Below, piece after piece: positions 8,693 to 16,406 of a DNA stretch of 64,000 nucleotides; the stretch's first letter is position 1, and every line of letters begins with the position of its first letter. The position numbers were made by a program, and so were the translations under genes. Source of the stretch: Mycolicibacterium rutilum. Its GTDB lineage: Bacteria > Actinomycetota > Actinomycetes > Mycobacteriales > Mycobacteriaceae. The stretch is taken from the NCBI RefSeq assembly GCF_900108565.1, contig NZ_LT629971.1, forward strand, positions 5,332,001 to 5,396,000. The letters run 5' to 3'. The notes beneath the pieces are model-generated. The model was given only the letters and a program-made list of their open reading frames with translations, ran no database searches and was not told the origin of the DNA.

Positions 8693-9094
8693 CTAGAGTT
8701 CCTCGACCCAGAGTTGCTCGGTCAGGTCCTGGAAGGTCGCCAGCGCGACCGGGTCATCGCCGCGGCGCAGCGCCGACTTGCTCATCCGGGCGCGCACGAT
8801 CGACCCGTCGGCATGGGTGAGTTCAACGATGAGGTTCGCGTGCGCGCGCATGGCCGAGACCGCCGACTCGTCGGCGGGCATGGTGTGAAAGATCTCGCGG
8901 AACTTCAGCGCCCCGACCGCTTCGGCGGGATAGCCGAGCATGTCGGCAAAGGCGGAGTTCGCGAACACGATGGCCCCGTCTTCCGCGATCGCCAGCACCG
9001 GGACCGGCAGCCGGTCGAGCACGACCAGCGCGGGCAGTTCGTTGAGAACCGCCATCGGGGATGCCGGCATCTGGCCGTCTCGTCGCCGCTCCAT
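8693..9094 (-). CDS. Single-domain PAS sensor protein
   Basis: Product of 133 residues that is essentially one PAS domain: LDRLPVPVLAIAEDGAIVFANSAFADMLGY (about 25-54), then a FREIFHTMP segment and the C-terminal beta strands (SIVRARMSKSALRRGDDPVALATFQDLTEQ). No kinase, cyclase or helix-turn-helix domain is attached, so it must pass its signal by protein contact. The start is uncertain (ATG 9094, or ATG 9070 within the frame). A TAATTAT motif lies just upstream (9100-9106). It converges on the second TetR gene. Ligand unknown. Confidence 0.8.
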   Translation of the reverse strand: MERRRDGQMPASPMAVLNELPALVVLDRLPVPVLAIAEDGAIVFANSAFADMLGYPAEAVGALKFREIFHTMPADESAVSAMRAHANLIVELTHADGSIVRARMSKSALRRGDDPVALATFQDLTEQLWVEEL

Positions 9095-9308
9095 CCAAGT
9101 AATTATGCCGCCGCGTCAATGTGCTGCGGACACCAATTTCGCACCGGGTCGGCCCGGAGTGGCTTTGCCCGCCGGCGCGGGGCGGAATTCCGGCGCGACG
9201 CGCGGAGCGGCGGACACGCCAGAACCGCCATTCACTTATCGCACCCCGACTCGGCCCACGTAATTAACTAGGTTTACCGTGTGCTCAGCCTGAAGACAGG
9301 GGACGACG

Positions 9309-10541
9309 ATGGATCTGAAGTGGTCGGCCGCCGACGCCGAGTTCCGCGATGAGGTACGCAGCTTCCTCGACGAGAAGCTGACCCCCGAGTTGCGCCGCGC
9401 GGGTCGCCTGATGACCAGCGTGTACGCCGATCACGAGGCGAGCATGCAGTGGCAGCAGATCCTGCACGAGCGCGGGTGGGCCGCGCCGGCCTGGCCGGTC
9501 GAGTACGGCGGCTGCGACTGGAGCCTGACCCAGCACTACATCTTCAGCCGCGAGTCGACGCTGGCCGGTGCGTCGTCGCTGTCGCCGATGGGCATCCGGA
9601 TGGTGGCCCATGCGCTGATCAAATTCGGCACCGACGCCCAGAAGGACTACTTCCTGCCCGGAATCCTGACCGGCGAGGTGTTCTTCTGCCAGGGCTACTC
9701 CGAACCCGAAGCGGGTTCGGATCTGGCGGCGCTGTCGATGGCGGCCGTGGACGACGGCGACGACCTGGTGTGTACCGGCAGCAAGATCTGGACGACGCAT
9801 GCCCGCGAGGCAAATTGGATGTTCGCGCTGGTGCGCACCTCGCGGACGCAGAAGAAACAGCAGGGCATCACGTTCGTCCTGATCGACATGTCCTCACCCG
9901 GTATCGAGATCCGGCCGCTGGTGATGACGTCGGGCGAAGAGGTGCAGAACCAGGTCTTCTTCGACGAGGTCCGCGTGCCCAAGAAGAACGTCCTCGGACA
10001 GATCGACGACGGCTGGACCGTCGCGAAATACCTGCTCGAGTTCGAGCGCGGTGGCGGTGCCTCGTCACCGGCGCTCCAGGTCATGGCCGACGAGATCGCC
10101 GCGGTCGCAGCCGAACAGCCCGCGCCCGCCGGCGGCCGGCTCCTCGACGACCCCGCGTTCTCCCGCAAGCTCGCCGATGCGCGGATCCGCACCGAAGTCC
10201 TCGAAATCCTCGAGTACCGCGTGCTCGCCGCGGTCGCCGAGGGCAGGAATCCGGGCGCCGCGTCCTCGATGCTCAAGGTGCTGTCCACCGAATTGAGCCA
10301 GGCGATCACCGAACTGGCGATGGAGGCGGCCGGTCCCCGCGGCCGGGTCTACCAGCCGCACGCGACGTGCCCCGGCGGGCCGATCTCGGAGTTCGAGCCG
10401 CCGGCGGACGGCTACCTCAGCGGCGAACCATGGCAGGCGGTGGCTCCGCTGCGGTACTTCAACGACCGGGCCGGCTCGATCTACGCCGGCAGCAACGAGA
10501 TTCAGCGCAACATCCTGGCCAAAGCGGCTCTCGGACTCTGA
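9309..10541 (+). CDS. Acyl-CoA dehydrogenase (FadE), first of a pair
   Basis: Introduces an alpha,beta double bond into an acyl-CoA with FAD, passing electrons to ETF. Protein of 410 residues with the usual helical N-domain, a central beta domain carrying SEPEAGSDLA (131-140, flavin contact) and a C-terminal helical domain with IYAGSNEIQRN. ATG 9309 has AGGGGA at 9297-9302. A second, shorter dehydrogenase begins 15 bp downstream. Such FadE pairs in mycobacteria usually form alpha2-beta2 heterotetramers with shared active sites for ring- or branch-bearing substrates (as ChsE4-ChsE5), so the same is inferred here. The individual FadE number cannot be assigned. Confidence 0.93.
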   Translation: MDLKWSAADAEFRDEVRSFLDEKLTPELRRAGRLMTSVYADHEASMQWQQILHERGWAAPAWPVEYGGCDWSLTQHYIFSRESTLAGASSLSPMGIRMVAHALIKFGTDAQKDYFLPGILTGEVFFCQGYSEPEAGSDLAALSMAAVDDGDDLVCTGSKIWTTHAREANWMFALVRTSRTQKKQQGITFVLIDMSSPGIEIRPLVMTSGEEVQNQVFFDEVRVPKKNVLGQIDDGWTVAKYLLEFERGGGASSPALQVMADEIAAVAAEQPAPAGGRLLDDPAFSRKLADARIRTEVLEILEYRVLAAVAEGRNPGAASSMLKVLSTELSQAITELAMEAAGPRGRVYQPHATCPGGPISEFEPPADGYLSGEPWQAVAPLRYFNDRAGSIYAGSNEIQRNILAKAALGL

Positions 10542-10556
10542 ACAGGCGGCGTGGAG

Positions 10557-11675
10557 ATGGACTTCAACCTCAGCAAGGAACAGGAACTGCTGCGCGACGG
10601 CCTGACCAAGTTCCTGGCCACTCGGTACGACTTGGAGAAGAGCCGGTCCGCGGCGAAGTCGGGAGCCGGGTGGCACCCCGACATCTGGGCGGGCTTCGCC
10701 AACGAACTCGGCATCCTCGGCGCGGCCCTGCCCGAGGAGGTCGGCGGCATCGGCGGGGGGCCGGTCGAGGTGATGGTCATCGCCGAGGCGCTCGGCCACG
10801 CGCTCGTGGTCGAGCCGTACGTGGACACGGTCGTGGTCGCCGGCGGGTTGCTGCACCGCGCAGGCGGTGAGGTGGCGTCGGGACTACTCGAGCGCATCGT
10901 CGACGGCACCGCCATCGTCGCGCTGGCCGCCACCGAGGAAGCCTCCGGACACGACTGGGCGCAGGTCGCCACCACCGCCGACCGCGACGGCGACGGCTGG
11001 GTGTTGCGCGGCGCCAAGATCGTCGCGGCGAGCGCGCCGCTGGCCACCCATCTGCTGGTCACCGCCCGCACGAACAACGGGATCTCGTTGTTCGTCGTCG
11101 GCGCCCACGCGACGGGCCTGCAGGCGCACCACTACCGCACGGTCGACGACCGGCGCGCGTCCGACCTGATCCTCGACGGTGTGCGGGTGCCTGCCGACGC
11201 GCTGCTCGGCGAGGAGGGCGGCGCCTGGCCGTCGCTGGCGCAGGCACGCGACGAGGGGGCGGCGGCGGTGTGCTCCGAGGCCGTCGGATGCATGCGAAAG
11301 GTGGTGGCCGACACCGTCGAATACGCCAAACAACGGCATCAGTTCGGTCAGCCGATCGGCAGTTTCCAGGCGCTGCAGCACCGCATGGTGGACATGTACA
11401 TGGAGCTCGAACAAGCGGTGTCGGCGGCATACCTGGCGGTGCTCAACCTCGACGCCGAACCCGACGTGCGCGCCCGCGCGGTCTCGGCGGCCAAGGCGAC
11501 GATCGGCCGCGCCGCCCGCTTCATCGGCCAGGAGTCGGTGCAACTGCACGGCGGAATGGGGATGACCGAGGAACTCGCGATCGGGCACTACTTCAAGCGG
11601 CTGACCGCACTGCAGTACGAGTTCGGCCCCACCGACTACCACGTCGCGCGCTACGCGGAGCTCAGCCGGGCCTGA
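10557..11675 (+). CDS. Acyl-CoA dehydrogenase (FadE), second of a pair
   Basis: Shorter partner of about 372 residues (MDFNLSKEQELLRDGL start). It contains the N-terminal helical domain, a divergent central domain without a clear SEPxxGSD motif (AATEEASGHDW instead), and a well-conserved C-terminal part with KQRHQFGQPIGSFQALQH and GQESVQLHGGMGMTEE. This division of motifs between the two chains fits the heterotetrameric FadE type. ATG 10557 follows AGGCGG at 10544-10549; GTG 10551 is an alternative. The gap to the upstream gene is 15 bp, so they form one operon. Confidence 0.92.
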   Translation: MDFNLSKEQELLRDGLTKFLATRYDLEKSRSAAKSGAGWHPDIWAGFANELGILGAALPEEVGGIGGGPVEVMVIAEALGHALVVEPYVDTVVVAGGLLHRAGGEVASGLLERIVDGTAIVALAATEEASGHDWAQVATTADRDGDGWVLRGAKIVAASAPLATHLLVTARTNNGISLFVVGAHATGLQAHHYRTVDDRRASDLILDGVRVPADALLGEEGGAWPSLAQARDEGAAAVCSEAVGCMRKVVADTVEYAKQRHQFGQPIGSFQALQHRMVDMYMELEQAVSAAYLAVLNLDAEPDVRARAVSAAKATIGRAARFIGQESVQLHGGMGMTEELAIGHYFKRLTALQYEFGPTDYHVARYAELSRA

Positions 11676-11715
11676 CAATCGGCGGGCTGTCGGCGGCCGC
11701 CCGTAGGGTGTCGGC

Positions 11716-12681
11716 GTGGGCTCGCGAGGGTGGACGCTGTTCGTCGCGATGAGCGTCATCTGGGGTATCCCCTACCTGCTGATCAAGATCGCCGTCGAGG
11801 GTGTGTCCGTCCCGGTGCTGGTGTTCATCCGGGTCGCGCTCGGCGCTGCGGTGCTGCTGCCGCTGGCGTTGTCGCGGCGCACCGTCGCGATGGTGCGGTC
11901 GCACTGGCCCGCGCTGCTGGCCTTCTCGTTCTTCGAGATCATCGCGGCGTGGTGGCTGCTGTCGGACGCCGAGCGGCACCTGACCAGTTCGATGACCGGT
12001 CTGCTGATCGCCGCCTCACCGATCATCGCGGCAGTGCTCGACCGTTGCACCGGCGGAGAACGGCTGGGCCCCAAGCGAATTGCCGGTCTGGCCGTGGGGA
12101 TCGGCGGCGTCGCGGTGCTCGCCGGTCCGCACATCGGCGGCACCACATGGCCGATCGTCGAGGTGTTGCTGGTCGCGACGTGCTACGCGATCGCGCCGCT
12201 GATCGCCGCGCGCCGACTGGCCGACGTGCCGACGCTGCCGATGACCGCGGTCTGCCTGACGTTCGCCGCGCTGGTGTACGCGGCCCCGGCGGTCGCGACC
12301 TGGCCGCGTCAGATGCCGGAGACCCGTGTGCTGGTGGCGCTCGCCGTCCTCGGGGTGGTGTGCACCGCGGCGGCGTTCCTGTTGTTCTTCGCGCTCATCC
12401 GCGAGGTCGGCGCCCCGCGCGCGCTGGTGTTCACCTACATCAATCCGGCCGTGGCGCTGCTCGCGGGAGTGGTCGTGCTGGCCGAACCGCTGACGGTCGG
12501 CAACGTCGCGGCACTGGCCCTCATCCTCGCGGGCAGCGTGCTGGCGACGCGGCGCCCGACGAGCGGTCCGCCGGACGGGGACCACCGGCATCGCGGGCCG
12601 GGACCAAAGTCCCTGCCGCGGAAGCGCCGCCCGGCCTACCGTCGAGGTGTAGTTCCCGGTTCACGAAGGAGTGCGCCATGA
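11716..12681 (+). CDS. EamA/DMT-family membrane transporter
   Basis: Drug/metabolite exporter-type inner-membrane protein of 321 residues with about ten hydrophobic segments in two EamA repeats (first about 5-135, second about 150-280; MSVIWGIPYLLIKIAVEG at the N-terminus, the GAPRALVFTYINPAVALLAG motif in the second repeat). After about residue 282 the chain becomes Arg/Pro/Gly-rich and non-membranous. That tail overlies the DosR-type box and promoter of the next gene, so it may be poorly conserved. GTG 11716 is the start. The TGA overlaps the ATG of the USP gene by 4 bp. Substrate unknown. Confidence 0.88.
   Translation: MGSRGWTLFVAMSVIWGIPYLLIKIAVEGVSVPVLVFIRVALGAAVLLPLALSRRTVAMVRSHWPALLAFSFFEIIAAWWLLSDAERHLTSSMTGLLIAASPIIAAVLDRCTGGERLGPKRIAGLAVGIGGVAVLAGPHIGGTTWPIVEVLLVATCYAIAPLIAARRLADVPTLPMTAVCLTFAALVYAAPAVATWPRQMPETRVLVALAVLGVVCTAAAFLLFFALIREVGAPRALVFTYINPAVALLAGVVVLAEPLTVGNVAALALILAGSVLATRRPTSGPPDGDHRHRGPGPKSLPRKRRPAYRRGVVPGSRRSAP
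12597..12616 (+). promoter_or_regulatory. DosR-type box before the universal stress protein gene
   Basis: The core GGGACCAAAGTCCC (12600-12613) is a GGGAC/GTCCC inverted repeat matching 13 of 14 core positions of the dormancy-regulon consensus TTSGGGACTWWAGTCCCSAA; the flanking TT and AA are not kept. It lies 64 bp before the USP start, inside the 3' end of the transporter gene. Known DosR targets include several USP genes, which supports the call. Confidence 0.75.
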
Positions 12682-13547
12682 CCACCCATCCGAACGGAAT
12701 CCTCGTCGGTGTCGACGGTTCGACGGACTCCGAGGCCGCGATCCGCTGGGCCACCCGCCAGGCGATCCTGCACGAGCAGCCGGTCGTGCTGCTGCACGCG
12801 ATCCCTCCGGTGGTGGTGACCTGGCCGGTGGCCTACCTGGAGGCCAGCTATCTCGACTCGCAGGAAGCCGCCGCCGCCGAAGTGCTCGCCAACGCGCAGA
12901 AGCTCGTGCAGTCGGCGTCCGGCGACGCGGCGCCGCCGACGGTCAAGACCGAGGTGGTGCACGCGGGAGCGCCGTCGGCGATGGTCGGCGCTTCGCGCGG
13001 GGCATACATGACCGTCTGCGGCACCCGAGGTCTCGGTGCGATCGGCCGCGCCCTGCTCGGCTCGACGAGCGGCGGGCTGCTGCACCACGGGCACGGGCCG
13101 ATCGCGGTCGTGCACGCCGACGACACCGTTGACGACACCGCCCCCGTGCTCGTGGGCGTCGACGGCTCGCCCGCGTCCGAGGACGCCACGGCACTGGCTT
13201 TCGACGAAGCCTCCCGCCGCGGCGTCGATCTCGTTGCGCTGCATGCCTGGAGCGACGTGGTCTACCCGGCGCTCGGGATGGACTGGCAGGGCTACGAGGA
13301 GGAAGGCCGGGAGGTGTTGGCACAACGGCTGGCCGGCTGGCAGGAGCGCTACCCCGACGTCCGCGTGCAGCGGCGCGTGGTCTGCGATCAGCCGGCCCGC
13401 TGGCTCGTCGACCTCTCCGATCAGGCCCAGCTCGTCGTGCTCGGCAGCCACGGCCGGGGCGGGTTCGCCGGGCTGGTGCTCGGCTCTGTCGCCTCCCGCG
13501 TGGCCCAGTCGGCCAAGGCGCCGACGATCGTGGCCCGGCCCCGCTGA
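12678..13547 (+). CDS. Tandem universal stress protein (two USP domains)
   Basis: Cytoplasmic ATP-binding stress protein of 289 residues. Domain 1 (about 8-145) starts ILVGVDGSTDSEAAIRWA and ends with a G-rich nucleotide motif around CGTRGLGAIGRALLGS. Domain 2 (about 155-288) starts VLVGVDGSPASEDATALA and ends GSHGRGGFAGLVLGSVA, the complete ATP-binding signature. The length and architecture match the Rv1996/Rv2005c/Rv2623 type known from the hypoxia/NO (DosR) regulon. GAAGGA at 12665-12670 supports ATG 12678. A DosR-type box 64 bp upstream suggests induction independently of the overlapping transporter gene. Confidence 0.93.
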   Translation: MTTHPNGILVGVDGSTDSEAAIRWATRQAILHEQPVVLLHAIPPVVVTWPVAYLEASYLDSQEAAAAEVLANAQKLVQSASGDAAPPTVKTEVVHAGAPSAMVGASRGAYMTVCGTRGLGAIGRALLGSTSGGLLHHGHGPIAVVHADDTVDDTAPVLVGVDGSPASEDATALAFDEASRRGVDLVALHAWSDVVYPALGMDWQGYEEEGREVLAQRLAGWQERYPDVRVQRRVVCDQPARWLVDLSDQAQLVVLGSHGRGGFAGLVLGSVASRVAQSAKAPTIVARPR

Positions 13548-13550
13548 CGG

Positions 13551-14186
13551 TCAGCGCCCGTCGAGTTGCACCTCGACGTAGGTACTGACGACGTCGATCA
13601 GCGCGCGCAGTTCCCGGCTGACGTCGATCGGCTGCTCCACGGCCATCCCGGCGACCATCGCACCCATCAACGTCGTCCAGATGAGGTTGCCGACCGCGTC
13701 GGCGTGGGTGGCGTCCAGGCCTTCGGCGACGTAGCGGCCCAGCCGGGTCAGCAGCGAGAACAGATCGGCGAGGTGCCGCTGGTCGACGTCGGCGCGCCCG
13801 GTCCGCGTCGCGATCAGAATCTCCAACGCCGCAACCGAAGTCGGGCTGAGAAACGCGTCGGCGACGGCGTTGATGACCGCCGCCGTGCGCGCGCGTCCGG
13901 TCAGATCGGTGATCCGGGCCTGCAGGTCACCCAGGCACGCGACCAGATGGTTGAAGCCGTCGTCGACGACGGCCATCAGCAACCCGTCCCGGTCGCCGAA
14001 GTGGTACTGGACCACTCCCCATGTGACACCTGCGCGTTCGGTGATGTGCTTGGCGCTGGCCGCAGCGAACCCCTCCTCCAGCACGCAGCGCACCGTCTCG
14101 TCGATGACCGACGCGCGGGTGCGGTCCGCCCGGACCTGTTTGCCGTTGGCCGGGCGGCGCGGAGCGACGTTGGTCGACTGGGCCAT
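13551..14186 (-). CDS. TetR-family regulator
   Basis: Product of 211 residues with a helix-turn-helix at about 25-70 (ASVIDETVRCVLEEGFAAASAKHITERAGVTWGVVQYHFGDRDGLL). The ligand domain is uninformative. It lies 3 bp downstream of the DapB-like gene on the same strand, so it belongs to the Rieske-reductase operon and probably controls it, perhaps through the imperfect inverted repeat at 16367-16382. It ends 3 bp from the convergent USP gene. Confidence 0.88.
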   Translation of the reverse strand: MAQSTNVAPRRPANGKQVRADRTRASVIDETVRCVLEEGFAAASAKHITERAGVTWGVVQYHFGDRDGLLMAVVDDGFNHLVACLGDLQARITDLTGRARTAAVINAVADAFLSPTSVAALEILIATRTGRADVDQRHLADLFSLLTRLGRYVAEGLDATHADAVGNLIWTTLMGAMVAGMAVEQPIDVSRELRALIDVVSTYVEVQLDGR

Positions 14187-14189
14187 CGG

Positions 14190-15281
14190 CTACCGCTTGA
14201 AGCGGCCCGCGAACCCGCGCAGCGGCAGGTCCGCACTGGTGATCAGCCCGGGCGGCGCGGCGACCACCGACCGGATCGCGTGCAGCGCAGGCATTCCCGT
14301 GACCGTCATGCCGATCGACGCGAACGCCTCGGGGTTGGACAGGTCGACGCCCGGCTTGGGGAAGATCATGTGCTTGTTGTAGATACACGGGTCACCCTTG
14401 ATCTGGGTGATGTAGCAGCCCTTGATGTCCCAGCTGGGGTCGGTGTGCGGGGTCATCTGCCACTCCAGATGCGTCTCGACCCGCGGGACTCCGTCGACCA
14501 TGCCCTGGTACTTGATGTAGTTCCCGCCGAGCGACCCCTTCGGCAGCTGATACCAGCCGAGGTCGACATCCTTTGTGCAGGCGCCCAATTCGTAGCTGAA
14601 CTTGACCTCGTCGAGTTGCAGGTCGAAGCAGTCGGCCATCATCAGCACACTGTCGGCGAACACCCGGGTGTACTTCTCCAGCTTGCCGGGGATCTCGGGG
14701 TCGTCGACCGGCTGGCCGTAGCCGACCTCGATCCAGGTGTCCCTCGAGTGGTGGCACGACACGTCGACCGACTCGATGGTGGTGACGTTCTCGATCTCGG
14801 CGACGTCGGCCGAGCACACCACACCCAGGATCTGGTTCACGCCCGGGTTCATGCCGGTGCCGTAGAACGTCGATCCGCCTCTGCGGCAGGCGTCCTCGAG
14901 GAGCTGGGACACGGGCTTGCCCGACGGGTGCGGATGGTTGGTGTCGCGGTGCCAGCCGGTGATCCAGTCGGCAGTCGTGACGATGTTGATGCCGGCCTCG
15001 AGCACCCGGACGTAGAGATCCTCGTCGGGGAACACGCCGTGGAACGTCAGCACGTCGGGTTCGGCGGCAATGATCTCCTCGACCGTGCCGGTGGCGGTCA
15101 CGCCGACCGGGCCGATCCCGACGATCTCGCCGGCGTCGCGGCCCACCTTCTCGGGGGTGTAGCAGTGCAGGCCGACCAGTTGCAGGTCCGGATGTTGGCC
15201 GATCCGCTTGATCATCTCGGTGCCGAGGTTGCCGGTCGCGACCTGAAAGACGCGGATCGGTTGGGCGGGCGTTGCGGTCAT
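14190..15281 (-). CDS. DapB-like NAD(P)-dependent reductase/dehydrogenase
   Basis: Product of 363 residues with an N-terminal Rossmann fold (IRVFQVATGNLGTEMIKRIGQHPDLQLVGLH, about 9-40) of the dihydrodipicolinate-reductase-like type, then a middle segment GAGINIVTTADW-like and a large C-terminal substrate domain. Mycobacteria carry many such proteins next to Rieske or P450 genes, where they are thought to oxidise or reduce hydroxylated, often steroid-like, intermediates; none is a true DapB. ATG 15281 overlaps the Rieske gene stop (ATGA) and has GAAAGG upstream. It sits in a Rieske-reductase-TetR operon. Confidence 0.85.
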   Translation of the reverse strand: MTATPAQPIRVFQVATGNLGTEMIKRIGQHPDLQLVGLHCYTPEKVGRDAGEIVGIGPVGVTATGTVEEIIAAEPDVLTFHGVFPDEDLYVRVLEAGINIVTTADWITGWHRDTNHPHPSGKPVSQLLEDACRRGGSTFYGTGMNPGVNQILGVVCSADVAEIENVTTIESVDVSCHHSRDTWIEVGYGQPVDDPEIPGKLEKYTRVFADSVLMMADCFDLQLDEVKFSYELGACTKDVDLGWYQLPKGSLGGNYIKYQGMVDGVPRVETHLEWQMTPHTDPSWDIKGCYITQIKGDPCIYNKHMIFPKPGVDLSNPEAFASIGMTVTGMPALHAIRSVVAAPPGLITSADLPLRGFAGRFKR

Positions 15282-16327
15282 TCGGGACGGCCTTTCTCGG
15301 ATGTGCCTGCCGGAGCGGCTGATTGGAGGTCCGCGGCGCTGCCGCCGCGGCCGTCGGGATAGAACTGGGTGGCCCACTTGCGCAGCGCGGTGAACCCTTC
15401 GTACTCGGCGGTGGCCAGCGCGGGCGGATCGGAGTAACGCTGATGCGCCCAGATGTGCACGTCCTGGGCGAACTGGCGGATGACCTCGGCGCCGAACTGC
15501 TCGGCCTTGGCTTCGGCGCGCTCATCGTCGCGGCCGGGTGTACGGCCGATGTAGACCATGAAGCGGACGTCGGACGTGCGCTCGTCGACCGGGGTGATCG
15601 CCGAGATCGTCCGGTTGTCGACCATGCCCCAACTCTTGGTGACCGCGATCCCCAGTCCACCGTTGATTGCTTCGACCCCGCTCTTGACGTCGTCGATCGA
15701 CTGGTGCTCGTCACCCTCGAACGTGATCGTGAAGTCGACATAGGACCACGGTTCGGCGAAGTCGTGCCGGGTGAACACCGGGACGATCGGCGTCTTGTGC
15801 ACGAACTTGAAGTGCGCGAAGTCGACGCCGTTCTCCAGCACGTACTGCGGATGCATCTCCAGACCCTCGCGGTAGAGGGTCATCGGCGGGTAGTAATCGG
15901 CGGCGGTGCGGTCGTCGCCGAAGCTGGCAAAGATGTCGGGCGCATCGAAATACGGTGCGCGGCCGTCGATGTCGTGCCAGATGTAGATCGAGTCGTTCCG
16001 CTCGGCGACCGGATAGCTGCGGATCCGCCTGCCGCGGTTCGGCCGGTCCTGGTACGGGATGCAGACGTTGCGGCCCTCAGAGTTCCACTGCCAGCCGTGG
16101 AACGGGCACAAGATGACCTCGCCCTCGACGTGGCCGCCGTACCCGAGATGGGCACCGAGGTGCTCGCAGTAGGCATCCATCACCACGGCCTCACCCGAGG
16201 CGGTGCGCCAGCAGATCATCTCGCGGTCGAAGTACGTCATCCGCCGGATCTCGCCGGGTTTGACCTCCGCCGACCAGGCCACCTGGAACCATCCGGTCGG
16301 CTTCATGGACAAGGGCGGTTTGGCCAT
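15278..16327 (-). CDS. Rieske non-heme iron oxygenase, KshA-like
   Basis: Terminal oxygenase of 349 residues. The Rieske [2Fe-2S] ligands are C54-x-H56 and C74-x2-H77 (CEHLGAHL, CPFHGW); the mononuclear iron ligands are visible as D169, H172 and H177 (GVDFAHFKFVH). This arrangement, and PTGWFQVAW at the N-terminus, match the 3-ketosteroid 9-alpha-hydroxylase (KshA) subfamily, which works with a separate reductase. Mycobacteria have several paralogues acting on other substrates, so steroid specificity is not established. ATG 16327 is chosen for its GAGAGGA ribosome site. It is coupled to the DapB-like gene and divergent from a nitronate monooxygenase. Confidence 0.9.
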   Translation of the reverse strand: MAKPPLSMKPTGWFQVAWSAEVKPGEIRRMTYFDREMICWRTASGEAVVMDAYCEHLGAHLGYGGHVEGEVILCPFHGWQWNSEGRNVCIPYQDRPNRGRRIRSYPVAERNDSIYIWHDIDGRAPYFDAPDIFASFGDDRTAADYYPPMTLYREGLEMHPQYVLENGVDFAHFKFVHKTPIVPVFTRHDFAEPWSYVDFTITFEGDEHQSIDDVKSGVEAINGGLGIAVTKSWGMVDNRTISAITPVDERTSDVRFMVYIGRTPGRDDERAEAKAEQFGAEVIRQFAQDVHIWAHQRYSDPPALATAEYEGFTALRKWATQFYPDGRGGSAADLQSAAPAGTSEKGRPE

Positions 16328-16366
16328 TGCCGTCCTCTCGGGCTGCACCGTTGCTGCGGAACAAAT

Positions 16367-16382
16367 CATAGAGCACTCAATG
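16367..16382. promoter_or_regulatory. Imperfect inverted repeat in the divergent promoter
   Basis: CATAGAG-CA-CTCAATG has arms matching at 6 of 7 positions. It lies midway in the 79-bp gap between the Rieske operon and the nitronate monooxygenase gene, where a repressor could control both. The co-encoded TetR (13551-14186) is the natural candidate; no binding consensus is known to me. Confidence 0.45.
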
Positions 16383-16406
16383 TAAATCTGCCTCCACAAT
16401 GGGGCG

